Assembly: GCF_013201075.1 (NCBI RefSeq)
Contig: NZ_CP053708.1
Span: 4,097,501-4,161,500, forward strand
DNA length: 64,000 bases
Reading direction: 5' to 3'
Source: Lichenicola cladoniae
GTDB lineage: Bacteria > Pseudomonadota > Alphaproteobacteria > Acetobacterales > Acetobacteraceae
In this document: positions 17,158-24,780 of the stretch, piece after piece
Layout: every line of letters starts with the position of its first letter
Numbering within the stretch: the stretch's first letter is position 1
Notes under the pieces: model-generated
What the model was told of the DNA's origin: nothing
What the model saw: the letters and a program-made list of their open reading frames with translations, nothing else
Database searches by the model: none
Position numbers and translations under genes: made by a program

Positions 17158-18210
17158 TCATCCGATTTCGGCCTGCTGCAGCCTGACCGCACCGGCGACA
17201 CCGAACACCAGGGTCGCGGACCAGGCGGCGACGATCGGAGGAAGCGTGCCGGCATTGCCGAGCGCCTGCAGCAATCCGGCAGCCGCCATGGCGCCGAGGC
17301 CGAGGGTCAGCACCTTCATCGTCTCGAGTCCGCTGGTGCCGGATCGCGGCAGCGCCAGCAGGAGCGGCATGGCCAGCAGCACCATCAGGAACGGGTCGAG
17401 CAGGGCCGCGATCAGGCTCTGCAACTGGGTCCGGTAGTAGGGGGCGCCATGCACGCCGATCCAGCGTCCCCGGAGGGTGGCGGATAACCGTCCCAGGGTC
17501 TGGCTGTCCGTCGGCCGGGCCAGCTCGGCCATGTTGGCCGGCAACGGCCCCTGCGGCCACCGGAGATCGGGGCGCGTCTCGGCGGTGTCGCGGTCCGGCC
17601 GATCGATTTGGACGTCGTGCAGGGTCCAGTGTCCCCCGCCATAATCGGCCGAGCGCGCATCGAGGGTCGCAGACAGGGTGCCCGCTGCGGAGCGCTGCAC
17701 GATCATCAATCCCGTGAGGCGCTTGCCGTTCGGCGACACGCCGGCGATCGCGGCGACGTCGCCGTGGCTGCGCAACCAGACCCGGTCCGGGGCCGGTGTA
17801 TCCGCCGGTGCGGTCGCGGCCCACCAGTCGGCGAAGGCGCGCTCGGTGCGGGGCGCGACCTCGTTCTGCAGCACGAATTCCAGCCCCGATACCAGCAGGC
17901 AGGCAGGCATCAGTGACCACAGGACGTGCCACAGGCTCAGACCGGCTGCCCGCATCGCAGTCGTCTCCAGCCCGCCGGCAAGCCGCATGAAGGTCAGTAG
18001 CGCGCCAAGCAGGGCGGCGAGCGGCATCATCTCGCCCAGCAGGGTCGGCAGCCGCAGGGCGACGTAGAAACCGACCCTGCCGGCGCCGCCGCGGGTCAGA
18101 ATGGCGCCGGTGCGGTCGAGCAGGTCCAGCAGCTGCAGGATCGCGGCCAGCCCGAACAGGCTCGCCAGCAGGCGGCTGAGAAACAGCTTCGACAGATAGG
18201 CGCGCAGCAT
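17158..18210 (-). CDS. lptG: LptG-family permease of an LptBFG-type lipid exporter
   Basis: The 350-residue protein has three N-terminal and three C-terminal membrane spans around a periplasmic beta-jellyroll domain, the LptF/LptG layout. MLRAYLSKLFLSRLLASLFG, PLAALLGALLTFMRLAGGLE and the coupling segment near RAAGLSLWHVLW are typical. With LptF and the ATPase LptB it would pull an outer-membrane lipid from the inner membrane. It overlaps lptF by 1 bp and is followed after 55 bp by the ceramide-modifying genes, which is unusual for lptG. It may serve LPS or sphingolipid; lptB and lptC are not in the window. Confidence 0.88.
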   Translation of the reverse strand: MLRAYLSKLFLSRLLASLFGLAAILQLLDLLDRTGAILTRGGAGRVGFYVALRLPTLLGEMMPLAALLGALLTFMRLAGGLETTAMRAAGLSLWHVLWSLMPACLLVSGLEFVLQNEVAPRTERAFADWWAATAPADTPAPDRVWLRSHGDVAAIAGVSPNGKRLTGLMIVQRSAAGTLSATLDARSADYGGGHWTLHDVQIDRPDRDTAETRPDLRWPQGPLPANMAELARPTDSQTLGRLSATLRGRWIGVHGAPYYRTQLQSLIAALLDPFLMVLLAMPLLLALPRSGTSGLETMKVLTLGLGAMAAAGLLQALGNAGTLPPIVAAWSATLVFGVAGAVRLQQAEIG

Positions 18211-19487
18211 CAGGCGCGCGGTTCAGGCTGCAGGCGACGCCCGACGCTGCGCGCGACCACACGCAAGCCGCTCTCGATCGCATCGGATGCGCGGTCGATC
18301 AGCCCGTCCCCGGCATGGAACTCGGCGCGGCGAAAGATGCCAACGCTGGCCGCGGCGAACAGAGCAAGCGCGCCCCAGAGCAGCGGCCTCGGATCGATCC
18401 CCACCGCGATGCTGAAGGACTGGGCCAGTTGCAGCGCATGGTAGTACAGCACCAGGATCAGGCCCCCGGCCACGATACGATAGGGCCGGCCGGTCCGCTG
18501 TCCGGCCAGGCCGAACGGGATTGCCAGCAGCGGCAGGATCGCCAGGGACAGCGACCTCACGATCCGGCTGTGCAGTTCACCATCCAGCACGCGCCGTGGA
18601 ACGACCGGATGCGCCTGCCGGCGGGCGGACCAGAGCTCGCCGATCGTCATCTCGCGCTCGTCGAACCCGCGTGGACGGAAGCCCGGCAACGCCAGCACGA
18701 ACGGTCGTCTCACGGTGGTGTCGGACGAGGACAGCATGGTGGTCCTGCCGTCCGGCGCCCGGTCCATCTGCTCGGGATGCGCCAGTTCCAGGAGCAGTTC
18801 GGTCCGGTCCGGCGACAGCAGCAGCCGGCCGGCAGGGGCCACGGTGATCTTCTCATGCCTATCTGCCTGGTGCTGGTAGATGAACACATGCTCCATCCGG
18901 CCGGTGACCGGATCGGACCGGTCGGTGGTGACCAGCAGGTTTCGCGAAACCCGGGTGATCTCCCCGGGCGGTATGGTGCCGTTCCAGTTTCCCGTGGTCG
19001 CCGCCAGGAATGCGGCCCGGTAGGCATAGCGCGCATAGGGCTGGACGTAGCCGTACAGGCCGAAGCCGCCGATGGCGACAAGAACGCCCATCAGCATGAA
19101 GGGCCGTCCGATCCAGCCGAGCGAGAAGCCGGCATTGCGCATCGCGTCGATCTCGCGGCCACCATCGAGCCGGGCCACCACGAGATAGATGCCGAGGAAC
19201 AAGGCGCTGGGCAGTGCCAGTCCGAGATAGAACGGGACCAGGTCGATCAGCATCCGCATGACCGACGCTGCAGGAACATCCTGGGTGGCCACGAGGCCGA
19301 ACAGCCGCAGCAGCCGTTCCAGCAACAGCGCCGGCAGCACGATCAGCAGCGTCGCGGCGAAGGGCCGCGCCAGGGATGCCAGCAGGTAGCGCCCGATCGT
19401 GCCGCCCGGACGCAGATGCACCGAGCGTGCGGAGCCGTCCGGGGCTGGAAAAGACGGCGGTGTCCGGCTGATCATACCCTGTTCCAT
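18210..19487 (-). CDS. lptF: LptF-family permease of an LptBFG-type lipid exporter
   Basis: The 425-residue protein is a little longer than typical LptF (about 370), with a Pro/Ser-rich N-terminal extension and a charged C-terminal tail. Membrane spans are visible at about residues 40-60, 85-110 and 130-155, then a periplasmic jellyroll (ISRNLLV-like VSRNLLVTTDRSD, with HVFIYQH), then three C-terminal spans. The coupling-helix region reads DAMRNAGFSLGWIGRPF. It is first in the operon that continues with lptG and the ceramide genes. ATG at 19485-19487 gives MEQGM; a second ATG at 19475 (MISRTPP) is an alternative start. Confidence 0.87.
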   Translation of the reverse strand: MEQGMISRTPPSFPAPDGSARSVHLRPGGTIGRYLLASLARPFAATLLIVLPALLLERLLRLFGLVATQDVPAASVMRMLIDLVPFYLGLALPSALFLGIYLVVARLDGGREIDAMRNAGFSLGWIGRPFMLMGVLVAIGGFGLYGYVQPYARYAYRAAFLAATTGNWNGTIPPGEITRVSRNLLVTTDRSDPVTGRMEHVFIYQHQADRHEKITVAPAGRLLLSPDRTELLLELAHPEQMDRAPDGRTTMLSSSDTTVRRPFVLALPGFRPRGFDEREMTIGELWSARRQAHPVVPRRVLDGELHSRIVRSLSLAILPLLAIPFGLAGQRTGRPYRIVAGGLILVLYYHALQLAQSFSIAVGIDPRPLLWGALALFAAASVGIFRRAEFHAGDGLIDRASDAIESGLRVVARSVGRRLQPEPRA

Positions 19488-19596
19488 GCCGGGGGGAGCC
19501 GGTCCGTCAGCACGTTCGGAGATGCTGCGATCGAGACGGAACTGTCATGGCCCCGGGATTGCAGACTGACGGGAATTGCGCAAACTGCCATGCATC

Positions 19597-20160
19597 ATGA
19601 AAGCTTTCGAGATGCCGCAAACCCTGGCGAATACGTTGTCCCGGCGAGCGACCCATCCTGCCCGGGATCATCTGCTCCCGGCGCTGATCGTTGCGTGCGG
19701 CCTGGCGGCGTCCAGCGTGGGCCTTCCCGGTTCGGCCTACGCTGCCGAAGAGACCGCAGTTGCCTGCCCGGCTGCGGCCGGCGGGGCGGCGGGTACGCAA
19801 CTGCATATCGCGCTGACCGGGCTGCGGAACGACGACGGGACCGTTTCGGTGACGCTCTACGGCGAAAAGCCGGCAGCGTTCATGGCCCATAGAGGCTGGA
19901 TCGCCCAGGCGCGGGTCACACCGGCAGGCCGGCAGGCGGAGGCGTGTTTCTTGGTGTCCGGCCCGGGGACCTATGCCGTTGCCGTCTATCACGACGCGAA
20001 CAACAATCATCATTTCGACCGCACCTTTCTGGGCTTGCCGGCCGAGGGCTACGGCTTCTCGAACGACGCACCGACGCCGGTCGGGCCGCCGCCGTTCAGT
20101 GCCGCGAAGTTCGCCATACAGCCCGGCGGCACGGCGATCGCGATACACCTGCGCTACTGA
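19597..20160 (+). CDS. DUF2141 domain secreted protein
   Basis: The 187-residue protein has a signal peptide (hydrophobic LLPALIVACGLAASSVGL followed by AYA-A cleavage near residue 48). A DUF2141 domain follows, with LHIALTGLRNDDGTVSVTLYG, the conserved YAVAVYHDANNNHHFD block and the FGFSN-like YGFSNDAPTPVGPPPF motif. DUF2141 proteins are small periplasmic beta-sandwich proteins without a settled function. The ATG at 19597 begins MKAFEMPQ. It is divergent from lptF and converges with the metallophosphoesterase, overlapping its stop by 7 bp. I cannot assign a role; its place in the lipid locus may be coincidental. Confidence 0.82.
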   Translation: MKAFEMPQTLANTLSRRATHPARDHLLPALIVACGLAASSVGLPGSAYAAEETAVACPAAAGGAAGTQLHIALTGLRNDDGTVSVTLYGEKPAAFMAHRGWIAQARVTPAGRQAEACFLVSGPGTYAVAVYHDANNNHHFDRTFLGLPAEGYGFSNDAPTPVGPPPFSAAKFAIQPGGTAIAIHLRY

Positions 20161-21089
20161 CCCGGGCCTGCTGGTCCGGCGCTATCGATCCGGAGCGTCC
20201 AACTGCCGGCTGCGCGGAACTGTCCGGATGACGGGTCGTAGCGCCGCGCCGTGGTGGTGAGCCGCCAGCCCGCTCCATCGCGCTCGACCCCATGCAGATG
20301 CCATCGCGCGAGTTCCGGCCGGGCCAGGCCGGCGGACGCGGATGGCAATCCGATGACCGGGATCGGTCCGGCCGGGCCTGGGAGAAACGCCAGGCGGGAT
20401 ACGTGGTGATGCCCGTGCAATACCAGCTCGGCGCCATGGCGTCGCAGCAGGCCGGCCAGGCCCGAGCGGTCGCGCAGCGCCTTGCGCCGGCCGCCCTCGC
20501 CGATCACCGGCGGATGGTGGATCAGGACGACGCGGAACAGGCCATCCCGTGCAGTCTGCTGCAGCCAGGCCCCCGCCTGTAGCAGCTGCTGCGGGCCGAC
20601 GCGGCCGGAGGCGAGGAATAACGGCGTCGGCACGGCGGACGACAGGCAGATCAGCGCCAGCGGACCGCGGCGGCGCAGAAATGGGAATCGCGGCGCAGCC
20701 CCTGGACCGGGGTCGGCATCGCCACGCATCCAGGGTTCCCATTGCCCGATCCCATCCGGCCACGGTGCCGGCACCGTGCAGTCGTGGTTTCCCGGCACGA
20801 CGGAGACGCGATCCGGCTCCCCAAGCCGCTCGAGCCAGCATCGTGCGGCGGCCATCTCCGCAGGTGCGGCCAGGTTGACCAGGTCGCCGGTGACCGCGAG
20901 ATGATCCGGCGCCTGCGCTTCCAGGTCTGCCAGCAGCGCCTCGAGCGGAACCGTCGTCGAGATCAGGCGACGCTTGCGCCGCCATGATAGAAGGGCCAAC
21001 TCCTGCTTTGGCCTGAGATGGAACAGCGGCGGCATCCTGCCGGGCAGCGGCAGATGCGGATCGGTGAGATGGGCAAGACTGAAGGTCAC
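20154..21089 (-). CDS. Calcineurin-like metallophosphoesterase
   Basis: The 311-residue protein has all metallophosphoesterase motifs in order: LTDPHL (residues 6-11), VTGDLVN, VPGNHD, LIHHPP and LHGHHHVS. Start chosen as GTG 21089 (MTFSLAHLTDPHLPLPG), placing the first motif at the usual distance from the N-terminus; the frame stays open to an ATG at 21173 that overlaps the start of the divergent kinase gene. Enzymes of this subfamily act on phospholipids (for example LpxH/UDP-diacylglucosamine-type) or nucleotides. Divergent placement beside a lipid kinase and cytidylyltransferase suggests a lipid-phosphate or CDP-lipid substrate, which is inference. Confidence 0.87.
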   Translation of the reverse strand: MTFSLAHLTDPHLPLPGRMPPLFHLRPKQELALLSWRRKRRLISTTVPLEALLADLEAQAPDHLAVTGDLVNLAAPAEMAAARCWLERLGEPDRVSVVPGNHDCTVPAPWPDGIGQWEPWMRGDADPGPGAAPRFPFLRRRGPLALICLSSAVPTPLFLASGRVGPQQLLQAGAWLQQTARDGLFRVVLIHHPPVIGEGGRRKALRDRSGLAGLLRRHGAELVLHGHHHVSRLAFLPGPAGPIPVIGLPSASAGLARPELARWHLHGVERDGAGWRLTTTARRYDPSSGQFRAAGSWTLRIDSAGPAGPGQ

Positions 21090-21171
21090 GTGCGGTTCGG
21101 CATGCAATGGTCTCCGGCCAAGGCGGGCTCGCTTCGGCAACGGCAGGGCTCGACGGAGCCACACCTCTAGC

Positions 21172-22218
21172 ATGCCGGATGGAAGCATCGGCGGGTTCGA
21201 ACCGATACGCTCGCAAGGGGACATTCCCCTCGCTCGACGCATCGGGGTCATCCGCAACCCGCGCAGTTTTGGCAATCGGCAGACAGCTGCCGCGGTCGAG
21301 CCAGGAGCTGCGCCCGGGGTCGTGCTGACGCAGCCGTCCGATCGCCAGTCCCTTCTCGACACGCTGCACGGGTTTGCCGCGTCCGGCATCGACCTCGTGG
21401 TGGTGAATGGCGGCGATGGAACATTGCGCGACGTGATGAGTGCGCTGCTCGCCGCGTATCCTGACATGCTGCCGGAACTGGCGATCCTGCGGGCCGGGAA
21501 CACCAATCTTGCCGCGCGAGTGCTGGGCATCAACGGGAGCGGGCCGCAGGCGCTGGACCAGTTGATCGAAGCCGCACGAACCGGCCGCCTCCGACGCCAG
21601 CGCTGTGCGTTCCTGGAAGTCGCCTGGATCAACCAGCCATCGCGACCGCCATTGCGCGGCTTCTTCCTGGGCGCCGGCGCGTTTGCCGATGCCAAGCAGA
21701 TCGCCGACCACCAGATCCACCGGCGCGGCGTGCACCAGGGAGCAGCCGTCGGCCTGACGCTGGCGACCACCATCCTGCGCGTGCTGACCGGTCGCGGGCC
21801 CATACACCGCGGCACGCCGATATCGACCGCCATCGACAATCGCCCGGCCCGCGACGGGCACAAGTTCCTGTTGCTGGTCACCACCCTGGACAGCCTGATG
21901 CTCGGTCTCTGGCCCTTCTGGGGTTCGAAATCCGACTCCGGCCGCCTTACCTGGCTCGAAATCGACGCGCCGCACCGTTTCCTGCCAGTGGCACTGCCCG
22001 CAATCGTCATCCGCCAGCTCCGTGACTGGATGCCGGGCCGGATCGCCCGGGCCGTGTCGGCGATCGCGTCGGGCTGGGGCTACCGATCCGGCCGCGCCAC
22101 GCGTCTTGCCGTCAGGCTGGAGCGACCGTTCGTGCTGGATGGCGAGTTCTTCGAGCCCGGCCCCGAGGGCGTGCTGCTGACGTCGCCCGGACATGTGACG
22201 ATCGTCATCCCGGATTGA
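21172..22218 (+). CDS. Diacylglycerol/ceramide kinase-like lipid kinase
   Basis: The 348-residue protein belongs to the DAGK catalytic family: IGVIRNPRSFGN at residues 24-35 and the nucleotide-binding NGGDGTLRDVMS at 79-90, followed by ILRAGNTNLAARVLG. The C-terminal part has the LERPFVLDGEFFEPG segment of YegS/DgkB-like lipid kinases. A YegS-like enzyme encoded beside the ceramide genes in Caulobacter is a ceramide kinase. Here the gene is close to spt and starts a two-gene unit with a Tam41-like enzyme, so ceramide-1-phosphate is the most likely product; diacylglycerol or another lipid remains possible. Its stop overlaps the next start (TTGA). Confidence 0.82.
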   Translation: MPDGSIGGFEPIRSQGDIPLARRIGVIRNPRSFGNRQTAAAVEPGAAPGVVLTQPSDRQSLLDTLHGFAASGIDLVVVNGGDGTLRDVMSALLAAYPDMLPELAILRAGNTNLAARVLGINGSGPQALDQLIEAARTGRLRRQRCAFLEVAWINQPSRPPLRGFFLGAGAFADAKQIADHQIHRRGVHQGAAVGLTLATTILRVLTGRGPIHRGTPISTAIDNRPARDGHKFLLLVTTLDSLMLGLWPFWGSKSDSGRLTWLEIDAPHRFLPVALPAIVIRQLRDWMPGRIARAVSAIASGWGYRSGRATRLAVRLERPFVLDGEFFEPGPEGVLLTSPGHVTIVIPD

Positions 22219-23150
22219 CCGGCGCCCTGGCATCGATCCTGTCGGTCGAGCTCGACCGGCCCGCACCGGAGGCGGTGCAAGCCCTGGTCGATGAAATCCT
22301 GCGATCCTCCGGCCCGGTCGCGGCAATCCTGTTCTATGGCTCGTGCCGGCGCAGCGACGATCCGTCCGGACTGTTCGACCTGTATGTGCTGCATGACGGC
22401 CATCGGCGCTTCCATCGCCGAATCGTGCCGGCGATCCTGAACCGGCTGCTGCCGCCCAACGTGGTGCTGGTCCGGACCAGGCTGGGTGACCACCAGGTTC
22501 GCGCCAAGGTGGCGATCCTGTCGCGCGGGCAGTTCGCCCGCCGGATGCGACCCGCGTCGATCGACACCACGCTCTGGGCGCGCTTCTGCCAGCCGGTGTC
22601 GCTGGTCCATGTGGCGGATGCGCCGACCCGCTCCTGGGTGGAAGCGACGCTGGCAGATGCGGCACGGACTGCTGCATCGTGGGCCGTGCGGTTCGGGCCG
22701 GATCGCGGCACCCCGGCGCAGTTCTGGCAGGTGCTGTTCGCCCGCACCTATGGCGCCGAGTTGCGTCCCGAGCGGACCAATCGCGGCGGGCTGATCTACG
22801 AGACGAACGCGGCTTGGTTCGACCGGGTCCTGGTCCAGTCGCTCCACGATCTCGGGCTGGATGCCTCGGACCACGAGGGGCGCCTGTGCCCGGCGATGAA
22901 GCGGCCACTTGGCCTGGAGCTGGACTGGGCCATCCGGCGCGTCCTGGGCCGTTCGCTCAACCTGCTGCGCCTGATCAAGGCGGCCTTTACGTTCGAGAAT
23001 GGTGCGGACTACATCGTCTGGAAGATCGGGCGACATACCGGACGAACGCTCGATCTCAGCCCATGGCAGCGCCGGCACCCGCTCCTGTCGGCACCGCAGC
23101 TGCTCTGGCGGCTGCGGCGGGGAACCGGGTCAGTCGGCAGCAGCGTATAG
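22215..23150 (+). CDS. Tam41-like phosphatidate cytidylyltransferase homologue
   Basis: The 311-residue protein begins at TTG 22215, overlapping the kinase stop codon. Residues 38-60 contain FYGSCRRSDD and FDLYVLHDGHRRFH, the Gly-Ser and Asp motifs of the nucleotidyltransferase fold as arranged in mitochondrial CDP-DAG synthase Tam41. Further Tam41-like blocks are LPPNVVLV, QVRAKVAILSR and LWARFCQPVSLVHV (matching the 'GRLHKPV' region). The second Asp of the fold is replaced by Tyr in DLYV. With a lipid kinase directly upstream I infer that it uses CTP to turn a lipid phosphate into a CDP-lipid, possibly CDP-ceramide. Its 3' end overlaps spt by 21 bp, tail to tail. Confidence 0.65.
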   Translation: MTGALASILSVELDRPAPEAVQALVDEILRSSGPVAAILFYGSCRRSDDPSGLFDLYVLHDGHRRFHRRIVPAILNRLLPPNVVLVRTRLGDHQVRAKVAILSRGQFARRMRPASIDTTLWARFCQPVSLVHVADAPTRSWVEATLADAARTAASWAVRFGPDRGTPAQFWQVLFARTYGAELRPERTNRGGLIYETNAAWFDRVLVQSLHDLGLDASDHEGRLCPAMKRPLGLELDWAIRRVLGRSLNLLRLIKAAFTFENGADYIVWKIGRHTGRTLDLSPWQRRHPLLSAPQLLWRLRRGTGSVGSSV

Positions 23151-24386
23151 CTGGTCGGTCACGCCCGGCACGACGCCCAGTTCCTGGCCGATGGCACTCA
23201 TCGCGTCGATCGCCCGGTTGATCTGTTCGGTGCTGTGCGCGGTGCTCACGCTGGTGCGGAGCAGGGACTGGCTCGAGGGGGTTGCAGGCGGAAGCGCCAG
23301 GTTCACATAGATCCCCTGATCGAGAAGCATGTTCCAGAAGCGCACCGCGATCTCCGGATTGGCCAGCCGGATCGAGACGATCGGGCTGACCGTGGGGCCG
23401 AGCGCGAAGCCCGCCGAAGCCAGGCCGTGATGCAGATGTTCAGCATTCCGGCCGAGGCGATCGCGCAGCCCCGGCTGCTCCTCGATGATTTCTAGCGCGC
23501 GGGAGACGCCGGCAACCACCGACGGCGGCAACGACGCGCTGAACATGTAGGAACGGGAGGCCAGACGGAGCAGCTCGAAGTCCGGCACGTCGGACGCGCA
23601 GAAGCCGCCGACTCCGCCCAGGCTCTTGCTGAAGGTGCCGACGATGAACTCCACGTCGTCCTCGACGCCGGCGACCTCGATCAGGCCGCGGCCACGCTTG
23701 CCGAGCACGCCGAGCGAATGCGCCTCGTCGACCAGGAGGTAGGCGCCCATCTCCTTCTTGACGGCAACGAACTCACGCAGCGGCGCGATGTCGCCCAGCA
23801 TGCTGTAGATGCCTTCGACGACGATCAGGTTCTGGCTCGGCGCGCCCAGGCTGGCGACGTCCGGATGCGGTTCCTGACGTTCCTTCAGCAGCTTCAGCCG
23901 GCGATAGAGGTCCTCGGGGTCGTTGTGGCGGAAGCGCGTCACCTGCGCGCCGCTGAGGCGTGCACCATCGTAGATGCTCGCATGGCTGTCGGCATCGAGC
24001 AGCAAGTTGTCGTCGCGATTGACCAGGGCGGAGAGGGTGCCGAGGTTGGCCTGGTAGCCGGTGGTGAACAGCATGGCCTGCCGGCGGCCGAGGAAGCTGG
24101 CGACCTGTGCCTCGAGTGCCGCATGGCCCCCATAGGTCCCGTTCGCGATCCGCGAACCGGTCGTGCCGGTTCCCTCGGTCTCCAGCGCGAGCACCGACCG
24201 GCTGATACAGCTCGGGTCGAACGTCAGGCCCAGGTAGTTGTTGGTTCCCAGCAGCATGACGGAGCGACCGTCGAGCCGCGCCTCGGTCGGAGACAGGATC
24301 TCGTCGAACGCGACCGTGAACGGGTTGCGACCGCCATCGCGCAGGCGTGCATAGGCCAGTTTAAGGCCGGCGTGTTTTCCCAGCAT
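23130..24386 (-). CDS. spt: Serine palmitoyltransferase (alpha-oxoamine synthase)
   Basis: The 418-residue PLP enzyme has the alpha-oxoamine synthase signature: GTNNYLGL at 47-54, the stacking His135 in DADSHASIYDGA, DEAHSLGVLG at 220-229 and the PLP lysine Lys254 in GTFSKSLGG. Its closest families are serine palmitoyltransferase, KBL and BioF. The acyl carrier protein gene lies 1 bp upstream, an arrangement diagnostic of bacterial Spt that uses acyl-ACP rather than biotin or threonine pathways. It condenses serine with a fatty acyl thioester to 3-ketosphinganine, the first step of sphingolipid synthesis. ATG at 24384-24386 was chosen over an upstream extension overlapping acp. Confidence 0.9.
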   Translation of the reverse strand: MLGKHAGLKLAYARLRDGGRNPFTVAFDEILSPTEARLDGRSVMLLGTNNYLGLTFDPSCISRSVLALETEGTGTTGSRIANGTYGGHAALEAQVASFLGRRQAMLFTTGYQANLGTLSALVNRDDNLLLDADSHASIYDGARLSGAQVTRFRHNDPEDLYRRLKLLKERQEPHPDVASLGAPSQNLIVVEGIYSMLGDIAPLREFVAVKKEMGAYLLVDEAHSLGVLGKRGRGLIEVAGVEDDVEFIVGTFSKSLGGVGGFCASDVPDFELLRLASRSYMFSASLPPSVVAGVSRALEIIEEQPGLRDRLGRNAEHLHHGLASAGFALGPTVSPIVSIRLANPEIAVRFWNMLLDQGIYVNLALPPATPSSQSLLRTSVSTAHSTEQINRAIDAMSAIGQELGVVPGVTDQLYAAAD

Positions 24387-24387
24387 T

Positions 24388-24666
24388 CTATTCGAGCCCT
24401 GAAGGGGAGTGTGCAATCGGCTGCGTTTCCAACAACTTCGCCAGGTCGCCAACGGTTTCTACACCGGAGAGCCGGTCGATCGGAATGATTGTGTCAAACC
24501 GTGTCTCTAATTCCATGACGAAATCCATCACGGCCAGCGAGTCGAGCTTCAGGTCACGTGTGATGCTCGTCTCCTCGGTAATCGTTCCGGCGTAGGTCGG
24601 AGGCAGTACGTTCATCGACCTCAGGATGTCCGAGATCTGCTCGATAATGCCACTATCAACGGACAC
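24388..24666 (-). CDS. Acyl carrier protein dedicated to sphingolipid synthesis
   Basis: The 92-residue protein is an ACP with the phosphopantetheine site LKLDSLAVMDF (Ser43) and an acidic helix II (MELETRFD). It differs from the housekeeping AcpP in its longer N-terminal helix and Ser/Pro-rich tail. Translation begins at GTG 24666, preceded by GGAGGAAACGTGC, a strong ribosome site; ATG is absent nearby. It is encoded 1 bp before spt, like the ACP beside Caulobacter spt, and should deliver the acyl chain to Spt, probably charged by the ligase at 12573-14300. A possible promoter lies at 24708-24737. Confidence 0.9.
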   Translation of the reverse strand: MSVDSGIIEQISDILRSMNVLPPTYAGTITEETSITRDLKLDSLAVMDFVMELETRFDTIIPIDRLSGVETVGDLAKLLETQPIAHSPSGLE

Positions 24667-24707
24667 GCACGTTTCCTCCGCGGTTCGTCTTGTTACGCCG
24701 CATGTCC

Positions 24708-24737
24708 AGTTTACGTCGTTGCAATGGAAGAAGACAA
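24708..24737 (-). promoter_or_regulatory. Possible promoter of the acp-spt operon
   Basis: On the minus strand TTGTCT (24732-24737) and TAAACT (24708-24713) are separated by 18 bp, in front of the GTG start at 24666. The same intergenic gap carries an 11-bp direct repeat, CCGCGGTTCGT on the plus strand, at 24678 and 24753. The boxes are weak matches to the consensus, so this is a suggestion only. Confidence 0.3.
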
Positions 24738-24780
24738 CAACGGGCCGGTATCCCGCGGTTCGTGTCGTCTGCAGCCCACG

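Noticed and set aside
20182-22908. 908-codon minus-strand frame across the metallophosphoesterase, kinase and Tam41-like genes
   Set aside because: It runs through three real genes in other frames, is Arg/Pro-rich low-complexity sequence and has no domain.
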